Below, in pieces: positions 44,895 through 53,837 of a stretch of DNA of 64,000 bases. The position numbers and the translations under genes were made by a program. This DNA comes from JANLTP01 sp031363055 (lineage in GTDB: Bacteria > Pseudomonadota > Gammaproteobacteria > Burkholderiales > Burkholderiaceae_E), in NCBI GenBank assembly GCA_031363055.1, contig JANLTP010000154.1:10567-74566 (forward strand), read 5' to 3'. Below the pieces are notes generated by a model. The model worked only from the letters and a program-made list of their open reading frames with translations. It had not been told where the DNA came from and did no database searches. Every line of letters begins with the position of its first letter. Position 1 is the stretch's first letter.

Positions 44895-46005
44895 CGTTGT
44901 GCTCGCCAAGCTTGGGAGCGGCACCGCGAATCAATGGCCGCTGGGTATCGAACGAGAGCGGCAATCCGGTCAGACAGAAGCCGGCGTCGGGCAGCTTTTG
45001 TATCAGCCCAAGTGCTGCGACCTGAGGCTCGGCCAGCACTTCCGGAATGGTGTGGACCGGCGAGCAGGGCACGCCCGCTTTGGCCAATGCTGCCAACCAG
45101 TGATCGCGGCTGCGGGTATTGATAATGGCGCGTATCTCGATCAGCAGGCTGGCCTTGTGCTGCATGCGATCACGATTGCTGCGGTAGCGGGGATCTTGTG
45201 GCCAATCCGGACGGGACAGCGCGCCGCTGAATTTCGCAAACAGTCGATCATTGCCGCAGCAGATCAACAGTGGCGCATCGGCGGCATCAAATGACTCATA
45301 GGGTACGAATCCCGGGTGGCCGCTCGCATGTTTCTCTGGCAGCTTGCCTTCATTCAGATACGAATCGCTTTTTTGCGCCGCCCAACTCAGCGCGGTTTCG
45401 AGTAACGAGCCTTGCACCATGCCGCCTCGGCCGGTGCGTTCGCGTTCTGCCAACAAGGACAATGCGCCGATCACGATCCACATGCCAGTGCCCTGATCGC
45501 AGACCGAGGCGCCCATGCGAATCGGTGGCCCGTCAGGGTCGCCGCTGATGCTCGAGAGGCCACTGTAGGCTTGAATCAGCGGTTCATAGCCGGGCGCGTT
45601 GCGAAGCGGCCCCAGATGCCCGAACGCCGATATCTCGCAGTACACCAGACGGGGATGGCGCGCACACAGCGTCGGGCCGTCAATACCGAGCTGGGTCGGC
45701 ACGCCCGGTCGCAGGTTGTGAATGAAAACGTCGGCGTCGCCCACCCATTCATTGAGACGTGCCACGCCTGCGGGCGTCTTCAGATCAATCGTGACCGATT
45801 GCTTGCCTCGATTGAAGATCTGAAAAAGCATCGAGTCCGAGCCGTGGAACGCCTGCCCCATATGGCGGCCGTCGTCGCCGACCTCGGTTCGCTCAACCTT
45901 GATCACCTCGGCACCCAGGTCCGCAAAGATAGCGCCGGCAAACGGGCCGGCCAGTACCTGACCGAGTTCAACGACTTTCAAATTCGACAAGGGACTGGAG
46001 CTCAT
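44884..46005 (-). CDS. CaiB/BaiF-type CoA-transferase (family III)
   Basis: 373 residues. Motifs LKVVELGQVLAGPFAGAIFA, FNRGKQSVTIDLKTPAG and ISAFGHLGPLRNAPGYEPLI match family III, which activates acids by CoA transfer. ATG 46005 is the conserved start; 46041 extends it without family match. It is the first gene of a two-gene - unit with the isochorismatase-like hydrolase, divergent from the tannase-like gene about 150 bases away. Confidence 0.87.
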   Translation of the reverse strand: MSSSPLSNLKVVELGQVLAGPFAGAIFADLGAEVIKVERTEVGDDGRHMGQAFHGSDSMLFQIFNRGKQSVTIDLKTPAGVARLNEWVGDADVFIHNLRPGVPTQLGIDGPTLCARHPRLVYCEISAFGHLGPLRNAPGYEPLIQAYSGLSSISGDPDGPPIRMGASVCDQGTGMWIVIGALSLLAERERTGRGGMVQGSLLETALSWAAQKSDSYLNEGKLPEKHASGHPGFVPYESFDAADAPLLICCGNDRLFAKFSGALSRPDWPQDPRYRSNRDRMQHKASLLIEIRAIINTRSRDHWLAALAKAGVPCSPVHTIPEVLAEPQVAALGLIQKLPDAGFCLTGLPLSFDTQRPLIRGAAPKLGEHNDAA

Positions 46006-46155
46006 TGCGTATCTCGATTGGTTCTTGCCATCATAATGCAATCGTCTGAGCGCAATTGTCCGAGCGATTGCATGTCAAAATCAGATCCGCTGCATCGTCC
46101 GCGCCCGGACGGTGATTTCAGATGTTTTGCGCTGTTCGATCGAAAGTCAGACTAC

Positions 46156-47865
46156 ATGAAGCTGCGTCACCCACGAGTAGGACTGATCGCTCTGTCACTG
46201 TCTCTGTCACTGTTTGTCCTGACAAGTTGCAGCGTTTTGGGGCCTGCCAACGTCGTATCGGATAGCAAATCCAGTTGCGAACAACTGACCGGATCGATCC
46301 CCAATGGTCTGATCGGTCTGCCGACTGGTGAGGTGACGATTGTTTCGACTCAGTATCTGGCCGCCTCACCGCTGGTCATGGGACCGCCGCAAGCGCCGAC
46401 GCCTTATGCCCGTATTCAACCGGCACTACCGGATCATTGTCAGGTCAAAGGCACGATTGCTTCGCTCGATCCGAAAGCACCCGCGATTAATTTTCAAGTC
46501 AATTTACCCAGCGTCTGGAACGGCCGTTCCCTGCAGTATGGCGGTGGCGGCTTTAACGGCGTACTGATCAACGCGCTCGGCCTGCCACCGGCAGCACCAC
46601 TCGACAAGCCGGCGCCGCTGGCGCGTGGTTTTGTCACTTACGGCACGGATTCCGGCCACCAGAATACCCCCGGAGTACCCCTGCAAGCTTTTTCCATGAA
46701 CGATGAAGCGCTCGCGAATTTTGCTTACGCGTCTTACAAGAAAGTGCGTGACGTATCGGTCGAGCTGATGAAGCGCCGTTATGGCCGTGGCCCTGACCGC
46801 ATGTATTTCATGGGCAGCTCCGAGGGTGGGCGCGAGGCGCTGATGCTCGCACAACGCTTCCCGAACGACTTCGACGGTATTTTTGCGCGGGTACCGGTTA
46901 TCAACTGGGTTGCACTGCAGCATGCCGGCACCCGCGCCGGCATCGCACAATTCGGCAGCGGCTGGATTACGCCGGCGAAAATCAAGCTGGTCGGCGACGC
47001 TGTTGCCAGCGCGTGTGACGCGGCTGACGGCATCGTCGACGGCATCATCAGCGACCATGAAGGTTGCCGTAGCCGGTTTGATGTCAGCAAATTGCGTTGC
47101 GCCGATGGCAGCGATAGCGGTGCAAGTTGCCTGTCGGATGCGCAAACCAAGGCGGTGCAGGCGCTGTATTCGGGCTATCGCTTTGACTTTGATCTGGCTA
47201 ACGGTGTGCGCAATTATCCGGGCTGGCCAATGGGTGGCGAGGCCACACCGGGCGTCGGTCCCACCGGTGGTTGGGCCAACTGGTGGGTCGGCAGCAGCGC
47301 ACCGGTTCAGCCGCCGGTGCCGGCCAACAGCATTCAATGGTTCTACGGCAGTGGCGCGATCCGTTACTTCATTACGCGTGATCCGAATTTCGATGTGCGC
47401 CAATATGACCCGAAGCGTTATGCCGATCGGATTCGCACGATGTCGGCTCTGATGGATGCGACCGATCCGGATCTATCGGTGTTTGCGGCGGCGGGCGGCA
47501 AACTCATCATCAAGGAACACATGGCCGATTATGCCCAGAGTCCGTATGCCGGCATCGAGTATTACAAGAGTGTCGTCGCCAAGATGGGCCAAAGCGAAGT
47601 CGATCGTTTCGCGAGGCTGTATATTGCGCCAGGCGTGGATCATGTCGGAACCGGCGCGCCGGCACTGACCGATATGCTGGAGGTGCTGACCGATTGGGTT
47701 GAGAAAGCCAAGGAGCCCGCTGCCTTGACCGTCGCCACTCAGGCTTTTGAGCCGCCGTTTGCGGTAACCATGTCGCGGCCGCTGTGTCGATATCCGAATT
47801 GGCCGAAGTATCGAGGCGTGGGCGATTCGAATCAGGCGGCGAGCTTTGACTGCGTGAAACAGTAG
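46156..47865 (+). CDS. Tannase/feruloyl-esterase family lipoprotein
   Basis: 569 residues. The signal has a lipobox-like end (LSLFVLTSC), so a periplasmic or outer-membrane lipoprotein is likely. Family segments are LPSVWNGRSLQYGGGGFNGV, GTDSGHQNTPG, FMGSSEGGREALMLAQRFP (nucleophile Ser in GSSEGG), PDLSVFAAAGGKLIIKEH with the Asp region, and APGVDHVGTGAP with the His. It likely cleaves esters of aromatic acids. ATG 46156 is used; an open frame extends upstream to 45412 but only shadows the CoA-transferase gene. Several short tandem repeats (CTGTCACTGT) lie in the signal sequence. Confidence 0.85.
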   Translation: MKLRHPRVGLIALSLSLSLFVLTSCSVLGPANVVSDSKSSCEQLTGSIPNGLIGLPTGEVTIVSTQYLAASPLVMGPPQAPTPYARIQPALPDHCQVKGTIASLDPKAPAINFQVNLPSVWNGRSLQYGGGGFNGVLINALGLPPAAPLDKPAPLARGFVTYGTDSGHQNTPGVPLQAFSMNDEALANFAYASYKKVRDVSVELMKRRYGRGPDRMYFMGSSEGGREALMLAQRFPNDFDGIFARVPVINWVALQHAGTRAGIAQFGSGWITPAKIKLVGDAVASACDAADGIVDGIISDHEGCRSRFDVSKLRCADGSDSGASCLSDAQTKAVQALYSGYRFDFDLANGVRNYPGWPMGGEATPGVGPTGGWANWWVGSSAPVQPPVPANSIQWFYGSGAIRYFITRDPNFDVRQYDPKRYADRIRTMSALMDATDPDLSVFAAAGGKLIIKEHMADYAQSPYAGIEYYKSVVAKMGQSEVDRFARLYIAPGVDHVGTGAPALTDMLEVLTDWVEKAKEPAALTVATQAFEPPFAVTMSRPLCRYPNWPKYRGVGDSNQAASFDCVKQ

Positions 47866-47922
47866 CGCGCAGCCGTCCTGCGCAAGATTAATGAACTCGG
47901 CCCGCTGCACGGAGAACATGGC

Positions 47923-48912
47923 ATGAACCGATCCAAATTTTCCACCTGCCTGGCCGTACTGCTGGCGGCACTTCTTTGGCAGTCCGCACCAAACGCCGTC
48001 GCGCAAACGGGCGGGGCCTATCCGACTAAAGCAATTCGAATGCTGGTTGCCTTTCCGCCCGGTGGGCCGACCGATATCGTGGCGCGGGTGATTGCGCAGA
48101 AATTGTCCGAGCAATTGGGCCAACCGATACTGGTCGAGAACAAACCGGGTGCCGGTGGCAACATCGGCGCCGAAACCGCCATGCGCGCCGCCCCGGACGG
48201 CTATACCCTGTTCTACAACACCTCTGCGATTACGATTACGCCTGCGCTCTATAGCAAAGTCAACTTCGATCCAGTCAAGGATTTTGCGCCGATTTCGAGT
48301 ACGGCGGCGGTGCCGATGGTGTTGATGGTGACGCCGTCGCTGCCGGTGAAGAGCGTCAAGGAACTGCTGGACTATGCAAAGGCCAATCCCGACAAATTGA
48401 ATTATGGTTCGACCGGCTCTGGCACGATTACCCATCTGGCCACTGCCGCACTGGCAGCGCATTCGAGTTTGCGTATGCAACACATTCCCTACAAGGGTAG
48501 CGCGCCCAATATCGCCGATCTTGCCTCGGGTGCGACCCAGTTGACAATTGATACCTTGAACAGTTCTATGCCGTTCATTCGCGATAACCGAGTGCGGCCG
48601 TTGGCGGTGACGACGCTCAAGCGTTCGCCTTTGCTGCCCGAGTTGCCGACGCTGGATGAAACCGCTCTGCCAGGCATGGAAATGAGTGCCTGGCAAGGCA
48701 TAGTCGCGCCAAAGGGTACGCCAGCCGCAATCATTACCCGCCTGAATGCCGAAGTGCGAAAAGCGCTGGAGAGCGCTGATGTCAAGGCCAAACTGGCGGC
48801 GCAAGGAACCGACATTCTCGGTAGTACTCCAGAGGAGTACGGAACGTATATTCGGTCGGAGCTCGGCAGGTGGTCGAAGCTGGTCAAGGAAACCGGCGCC
48901 AAAGCTGATTAG
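47923..48912 (+). CDS. Bug-family solute-binding protein
   Basis: 329 residues. Signal to about residue 28 (ALLWQSAPNAVAQ), then AYPTKAIRMLVAFPPGGPTD, NKPGAGGNIGAETAMRAAPD, YGSTGSGTITHLATAALAAH and MQHIPYKGSAPNIADLASGA. This is the first of two Bug genes in tandem, both complete. It lies 57 bases after the tannase-like gene, with which it may be cotranscribed, suggesting an aromatic acid ligand. Confidence 0.92.
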   Translation: MNRSKFSTCLAVLLAALLWQSAPNAVAQTGGAYPTKAIRMLVAFPPGGPTDIVARVIAQKLSEQLGQPILVENKPGAGGNIGAETAMRAAPDGYTLFYNTSAITITPALYSKVNFDPVKDFAPISSTAAVPMVLMVTPSLPVKSVKELLDYAKANPDKLNYGSTGSGTITHLATAALAAHSSLRMQHIPYKGSAPNIADLASGATQLTIDTLNSSMPFIRDNRVRPLAVTTLKRSPLLPELPTLDETALPGMEMSAWQGIVAPKGTPAAIITRLNAEVRKALESADVKAKLAAQGTDILGSTPEEYGTYIRSELGRWSKLVKETGAKAD

Positions 48913-48949
48913 GCAGGCCGGTTCTTTGCGGAAAAAGAGGAGACACGCG

Positions 48950-49942
48950 GTGGCGCAACAACTGATGAAACCGCAGGGACGCACTCGCAGAACACTGTTC
49001 GGCTCGAGCCTGGCGATCGCGCTCGGGTTGCCGGGCTGGGCGCGTGCGCAATCGACGCCGATCAAGCTGCAGGTGGGTTTCGCGGCGGGCGGCTCGCTCG
49101 ATCTGCTGGCTCGTGCGATGGCCGAACAAATCGGTCTGAAAATGAATCGGACGGTGATCGTCGAGAACCGGGTCGGTGCTTCCGGCCGCTTGGCGATCGA
49201 TCTGGTCAAGGCGTCCAAACCGGATGGCGATACCTTGCTGGTTTGTCCGCAGGGACCTTTGACCCTGTTTCCCTATATTTTCAAGAATCTGAAGTTTGAT
49301 CCGTTCAAGGATCTGATGCCTGTGTCGCGCTTGTCGACCTTTGATGTCGCCATTGGCCTGGGTCCGCAGTCTGGAGCCGACTCGTTGCCGAAATTTCTGG
49401 CCTGGGCGACGGCCAATCCAACTCAAGCCAATTTTGGCAGCAGCGGCGCCGGTACTCTGTTGCATTTTTCCGGTGTCTCGATCAGCCAACTGAGCGGCGT
49501 GGCGCTGACCCATGTGCCTTACAAAGGCTCGGCACCCGCCGTCGCTGACCTGATCGGTGGCACTGTGCCGATGGTCGTTTCGCCGCTGTCGGATCAGCTT
49601 GAGCATCACAAGTCCGGCCGAATCAAGGTCGTCGCAGTCACCAGCCCCGAACGCAGCGTGTTGGCCCCGGAAATCCCGACTTGTAAGCAAGAAGGCATTG
49701 CACTCGAAGTGCCGGGTTGGTTCGCGCTGTACGGTCCTGCCGGTATGCCGAATGAGGTGGTCGACAACCTGAATCGGATCGTGCAGGAGTCGTTGGTGGT
49801 ACCGGCGATTCGCGAGCGCTTGATGAAAATGGGCATGTTGCCGGCACCAACGTCGCGTGCGCAGACACTCGAGCTGCAGCGCCGGGAGTTTGCATTGTGG
49901 GGACCGATGGTGAAGGCGTCCGGATTCACGCCGGAAGATTAG
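48950..49942 (+). CDS. Bug-family solute-binding protein (Tat-type signal)
   Basis: 330 residues. A twin-arginine-like signal (RTRRTLFGSSLAIALGLPGW) ends at ARAQ. The core reads KLQVGFAAGGSLDLLARAMA, FGSSGAGTLLHFSGVSISQL and LTHVPYKGSAPAVADLIGGT. GTG 48950 follows AAAGAGGAG at 7-base spacing; longer frames upstream only shadow the previous gene. It is the second Bug gene of the tandem and lies 27 bases before the broken MetE-like gene. Confidence 0.9.
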   Translation: MAQQLMKPQGRTRRTLFGSSLAIALGLPGWARAQSTPIKLQVGFAAGGSLDLLARAMAEQIGLKMNRTVIVENRVGASGRLAIDLVKASKPDGDTLLVCPQGPLTLFPYIFKNLKFDPFKDLMPVSRLSTFDVAIGLGPQSGADSLPKFLAWATANPTQANFGSSGAGTLLHFSGVSISQLSGVALTHVPYKGSAPAVADLIGGTVPMVVSPLSDQLEHHKSGRIKVVAVTSPERSVLAPEIPTCKQEGIALEVPGWFALYGPAGMPNEVVDNLNRIVQESLVVPAIRERLMKMGMLPAPTSRAQTLELQRREFALWGPMVKASGFTPED

Positions 49943-49969
49943 GAGCCAGAGGATTTGGAGCTTGCAGAG

Positions 49970-50891
49970 ATGAGTGAAACACTGATTCAGACCACCGTGG
50001 TCGGCAGTTACCCGCAACCCGATTGGCTGGTCGGTCGCGAAAAACTTAAAGCGCAATCGGTGCCGCGGGTTCGTGCGCTGGATATCTGGCGAATTGCCGA
50101 GCCGTTTTGCCAATGCGCTGGCCGGCATCGACATCGAAAATTCACATCTGGTGACGATGGCCAGTGGTCGGGTCAGCAAGCTGCCGCGTGTGACTGGCCC
50201 GGTCTCGCGGGCTCGACCGGTCGAGGTGCGTGACGTGCAATTTTTGCGCGCCAACACCGATCGCAAGATCAAGATTACGCTGCCGGGCCCGTTCACAATA
50301 GCGCAGCAATGTCGTGACGACTATTACCGCGATCCGCAGGCGCTGACTATGGATCTGGCCGTTGCGGTCAATGCTGAGTTGCTCGATTTGCAAGCGGCTG
50401 GCGCCGACGTGATTCAACTCTATGAACCGTGGTTGCGCAATGACCCGGCGGCGGCGCGCGCCTACGCGGTTGCAGCGATCAATCGCGCGCTGCAAGGTGT
50501 GCAGGTTACAACCGTCGTGCATGTCTGTTTTGGTTATGCCCATCTGATCGGCGCAAAAAAGCCGAGCGGCTATTCGTTTCTGGGCGAGTTATCGGGAACC
50601 GTGGCTCGACAAATTTCCATCGAAGCGGCGCAACCCAGACTCGATCTCGGCGTGCTCGCCGAGCTACCTGGCAAGCAGATCATGCTCGGTGTGATCGATC
50701 TGAATGATGCGAACATCGAAACGCCTGCCGTTGTCGCCGAGCGAATTCGGGCTGCCCTCAAGCAGGTTTTGCCGGATCGATTATTGGTCGCGCCGGATTG
50801 CGGCATGCAGTATTTGCCGCGCGAAGTTGCGTTCGGCAAACTGCAGGCGATGTGTGCCGGCGCGGCGATCGTGAGGCGAGAAATCAGCTAG
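49970..50891 (+). pseudogene. MetE-like (cobalamin-independent methyltransferase II) gene with internal deletion
   Basis: The start (TTVVGSYPQPDWLVGREKLK, then VRALDIW) is that of MetE-family small homologues. At about 50090 the reading frame changes and resumes with SRFANALAGIDIENS, skipping the usual ~35-residue segment that contains DIITDGEIRRE. The rest is intact to the end: VIQLYEPWLRNDPAAARAYA, TTVVHVCFGYAHLIGAKK and LVAPDCGMQYLPREVAFGKL. So the gene suffered a deletion with frame change and is probably inactive, though a start at 50073 in the second frame is open. Confidence 0.75.
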
Positions 50892-50932
50892 GCGACGGTC
50901 ACAGTGCGCTGGCGATAAATGGGGCATCGGTA

Positions 50933-51931
50933 ATGTTCAGCTCGGTAGTGTTCAGCTCGGAACGGTTCAGTACACAACGCCTATTGCGGCTGGCGCTGGT
51001 TCTTTCGCTGGTCGGCCTGGGCGCCAGCCTTAATAGCAGCGTGTTGGCGCAGGCCTATCCTAGCAAGCCGGTGAAGATCATCATTCCATTTCCACCGGGC
51101 GGAACCCTCGATATCGTCGGGCGAATGCTGGCGCAAAAACTCGGCGAGCAAACCGGCCAGCCGTTGGCAATCGTGTCCGGTAGCAGTTCCGGTATTGGCC
51201 GGGCCGTTGTCGAGCGATTGCTTGCCTCGGGTTGGCGCGTGATCGGGCTCGATCTTGCGGCGGCCACCATCGAGCACCCAGCCTTCACAGCGACGCAACT
51301 GGATCTCGCGGCCTCGAGCCAGCGTGAATTCGCTCGGCTCGATTCATCTGTGCTCGAATCCGACCCCCTTGAACGCTTCGCGCTCGAGCATCAAAATGCC
51401 GATGCCTGGGTACATGCCGCCGGCATCATGCGCGTCGCTTCGCTCGGTCAATTGCAGGCCGACGACGGTCGCCGAATGTTTCAGATTCATGTTGAAGCAG
51501 CCCTGAAAATGGCCAATATTCTGTTGCCGGCGATGGCCACACGAGGTTGCGGTCGAGTTGTACTGATCGGCAGTCGCGTGGCGGCCGGTATTGCGCATCG
51601 AAGTCAGTATGCGGCCAGCAAGGCGGCCCTGACTTCGTTGGCCCGCAGTTGGGCGGCCGAGGTGGTTAGCCGCGGCGTGACCGTCAATGTGGTTTCACCG
51701 GCAGCGACCGATACGCCGCTGCTCAATGATCCAGCGCGCACACGTGCTGCGTCTGATCCTTCACTGACATCGACATCGGCATCGAGTTCGCTGCCTATTG
51801 CACCGCCGATGGGTCGACTGATTCAACCTGCCGAAGTGGCGGCGCTGGTCGCGTACTTGCTTTCAATCGAGGCCGCTGCAATTACCGGCCAGGATATCCA
51901 AATTTGCGGCGGTTCATCGCTGACCCGATGA
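50933..51931 (+). CDS. Chimera: Bug-protein signal and first lobe fused in frame to a short-chain dehydrogenase
   Basis: 332 residues. Residues 1-78 are a Bug N-terminus: signal LRLALVLSLVGLGASLNSS, then AYPSKPVKIIIPFPPGGTLD and GRMLAQKLGEQTGQP. From residue 78 the protein becomes a complete SDR: AIVSGSSSGIGRAVVERLLA (NAD motif), NADAWVHAAGIMRV, IGSRVAAGIAHRSQYAASKA with the Ser/Tyr/Lys site, then IQICGGSS near the end. The join is near 51160 and in frame. TTG 51164 and GTG 51173 could start a soluble SDR inside the chimera. If translated from ATG 50933 the SDR would be exported, where NAD is absent. A deletion between two adjacent genes is the simplest origin. Confidence 0.78.
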   Translation: MFSSVVFSSERFSTQRLLRLALVLSLVGLGASLNSSVLAQAYPSKPVKIIIPFPPGGTLDIVGRMLAQKLGEQTGQPLAIVSGSSSGIGRAVVERLLASGWRVIGLDLAAATIEHPAFTATQLDLAASSQREFARLDSSVLESDPLERFALEHQNADAWVHAAGIMRVASLGQLQADDGRRMFQIHVEAALKMANILLPAMATRGCGRVVLIGSRVAAGIAHRSQYAASKAALTSLARSWAAEVVSRGVTVNVVSPAATDTPLLNDPARTRAASDPSLTSTSASSSLPIAPPMGRLIQPAEVAALVAYLLSIEAAAITGQDIQICGGSSLTR

Positions 51932-51956
51932 ACCATGATCGATGAACCTTGATCGA

Positions 51957-51984
51957 TGGATCAAGACTGATGGATCAAGACTGA
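51957..51984 (+). repeat. 14-base tandem repeat between genes
   Basis: TGGATCAAGACTGA occurs twice in tandem (51957-51970, 51971-51984), with related degenerate units just upstream (CATGATCGATGAACC). It separates the chimera from the next gene. Confidence 0.75.
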
Positions 51985-51991
51985 TGAATTC

Positions 51992-52900
51992 ATGACCGGA
52001 GAACCGGATCAAGGCGCCGCACCTGTGCGTGAATCGCGGCAGCCGATCGGGATCGTTGGCCTGGGGCTGGTCGGTAGCGCACTCGGGGCACGACTCAGAG
52101 CCGCCGGATTTCAAACAATCGGCTTTGACTTGCAGCGCGCGGCCTGCAATGCTTTTCATGCGGCCGGTGGTGTGCTTGCCGAGTCACCGCAGGCGCTCGG
52201 CGCGCAGGTCAGTCAAGTGATCCTGGCCTTGTTCGACAGTCGCGACGTGAACGCTGTACTGAGTGATCCGGACGGGGTACTTGCCAGCGGCGGCGTCACC
52301 CATATCCTTGATTGTTCAACCGGCACGCCGGCAGTTTCAGCCGAGTTGGCGGCGCGCCTGAGTACTCGGAACTTCGCGTTCATCGAAGCTCCGTTGTCAG
52401 GCTCGAGCGCACAAATTGCGCAAGGCCAGGCGACCTTGTTGTTGGGCGGCGAGACTATCGCCATTGCGCAATGCACTGCCCTGTTGCAGGCGATCACCGA
52501 TCGTCGAATTCACGTCGGTGTGCCCGGTATGGCTGGGCGCGCGAAGCTGGCCACCAATCTGGTGCTGGGATTGAATCGGGCGGCGCTGGCCGAGGGTTTT
52601 GCGTTTGCAGAGAGCCTGGGCATTGCGCGCGCCGACTTTCTGGCCCTGGTGTTGGCAACACCGGCGAGTTCACAGGCCGCAGTGAGTAAAGGGGCGTTGA
52701 TGGTCACCGAAGACTTCACGCCGCAATCGCGGATTCGACAACATTTGAAGGATGTTGAATTGATGCTGACACTGGCCGAACAAAACAATTTGTCACTACC
52801 ACTTTCCGAGGTACACGCGCAATTGATGCAACAGGCAGTGGCCGCCGGAGATGGCGATCTGGATAATGCGGCCATCATCAAACAATGGCGGCGACTTTGA
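51992..52900 (+). CDS. 3-hydroxyisobutyrate-dehydrogenase-family NAD(P) oxidoreductase
   Basis: 302 residues. Rossmann motif IVGLGLVGSALGARL (~18-32) and the family end segments LATNLVLGLNRAALAEGFAF with the catalytic Lys region replaced (usual K in GxGxxxKxxNN appears as RAKLATNLVL, so the lysine is shifted). It reduces or oxidises a beta-hydroxy acid; the usual lysine is present in GRAKLATN. Start ATG 51992. It is followed 28 bases later by the amidohydrolase; together with the SDR they could form a carbonyl/hydroxy-acid unit. Confidence 0.8.
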   Translation: MTGEPDQGAAPVRESRQPIGIVGLGLVGSALGARLRAAGFQTIGFDLQRAACNAFHAAGGVLAESPQALGAQVSQVILALFDSRDVNAVLSDPDGVLASGGVTHILDCSTGTPAVSAELAARLSTRNFAFIEAPLSGSSAQIAQGQATLLLGGETIAIAQCTALLQAITDRRIHVGVPGMAGRAKLATNLVLGLNRAALAEGFAFAESLGIARADFLALVLATPASSQAAVSKGALMVTEDFTPQSRIRQHLKDVELMLTLAEQNNLSLPLSEVHAQLMQQAVAAGDGDLDNAAIIKQWRRL

Positions 52901-52928
52901 GCCGCGCTGAAACCAAGTCGAGGCAAAT

Positions 52929-53837
52929 TTGAATCCTGTCGGATTATTGAGTGCTAGCGTAATTCTGAGTCGTAGCGGATTCTCGTGGCGCAGGACCCGC
53001 CTGCAATGCGTGCTGGCGACTGCATTGATTGCACTGGGTCTGATGAGCGCCCGTGCCGCCTCGGAGCTGCCAATCTTCGATGCGCATATTCATTATGCCC
53101 ATGATGCCTTCGAGTCGGTACCCGCCAAAGAACTGATCGCCTTGATGCGCAAGGCCGGACTCAAGCGTGCCCTCGTATCCGGCGCGATGGCGCCCGGATC
53201 GATCGATGATGGCGCGCAGAAACTTTACGCGTTGGCGCCCGACCTGATCATTCCGAGCTTGCGACCCTATCGCAAGCGAGAAGATGTGCCGAGTTGGTAT
53301 CGCGACCCGGAGGTGCTCGCCGAACTCGAGGCGCGCCTGAAGAAGTATCGTTACGCGGCGATCGGCGAATTCCATTTATACGGCGAGAATGCCGACCATG
53401 AGGTCATGCGCCAAGTGGTCAAGCTGGCCCGGCAGCACAACATCTTGCTGCATGCCCATTCTGATCGTGATGCGATCGAGCGATTGATCAAACAGGATCC
53501 GGCCGTACGGGTACTTTGGGCTCATGCCGGCTTTGATCCGCCCGCCGTGGTCAATGAAATGCTCGGCAAATATAAAAATCTCTGGAGCGATCTGGCCTAC
53601 CGAACCGACATGGGTGGTGACGGCAAGGTCAATGCCGAGTGGCTCGAAGTGCTCAAGCGTTATCCGGACCGCTTCCTGTTGGGCACCGATACGTTTACGC
53701 TCGAACGGCTGCACTATATCGGCGAGCATGCGCGTTATTCACGCGACTGGCTGCGCGCGCTACCGGCCGCGCTGGCTGAGCGGATTGCGTTCAGGAACGG
53801 CGAGGAGCTGCTGGGGCAGGTATGGAAGCCGAAGTGA
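52929..53837 (+). CDS. Amidohydrolase-family protein, exported
   Basis: 302 residues. A signal-like start (LQCVLATALIALGLMSARA) precedes the TIM-barrel metal hydrolase: FDAHIHYAHDAF (HxH), ILLHAHSDRDAIERL (His), VRVLWAHAGF (His) and FLLGTDTFTLERLHYI (Asp). It likely cleaves C-N, C-O or C-C bonds (decarboxylase relatives exist). TTG 52929 is the likely start, with GAGGCAAA upstream; other starts are poorer. Its 3' end overlaps the CoA-transferase on the other strand by 47 bases. Confidence 0.8.
   Translation: MNPVGLLSASVILSRSGFSWRRTRLQCVLATALIALGLMSARAASELPIFDAHIHYAHDAFESVPAKELIALMRKAGLKRALVSGAMAPGSIDDGAQKLYALAPDLIIPSLRPYRKREDVPSWYRDPEVLAELEARLKKYRYAAIGEFHLYGENADHEVMRQVVKLARQHNILLHAHSDRDAIERLIKQDPAVRVLWAHAGFDPPAVVNEMLGKYKNLWSDLAYRTDMGGDGKVNAEWLEVLKRYPDRFLLGTDTFTLERLHYIGEHARYSRDWLRALPAALAERIAFRNGEELLGQVWKPK

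Noticed and set aside
45412..46155. N-terminal extension of the tannase-like gene to 817 codons
   Set aside because: This part lies antisense to the CoA-transferase and lacks a signal peptide; the lipobox-bearing start at 46156 fits better.
47473..49218. Long open frame (581 codons) on the minus strand
   Set aside because: It runs antisense across the end of the tannase-like gene, a Bug gene and the start of the next. It has no family motif and is explained as a high-GC shadow of the + genes.
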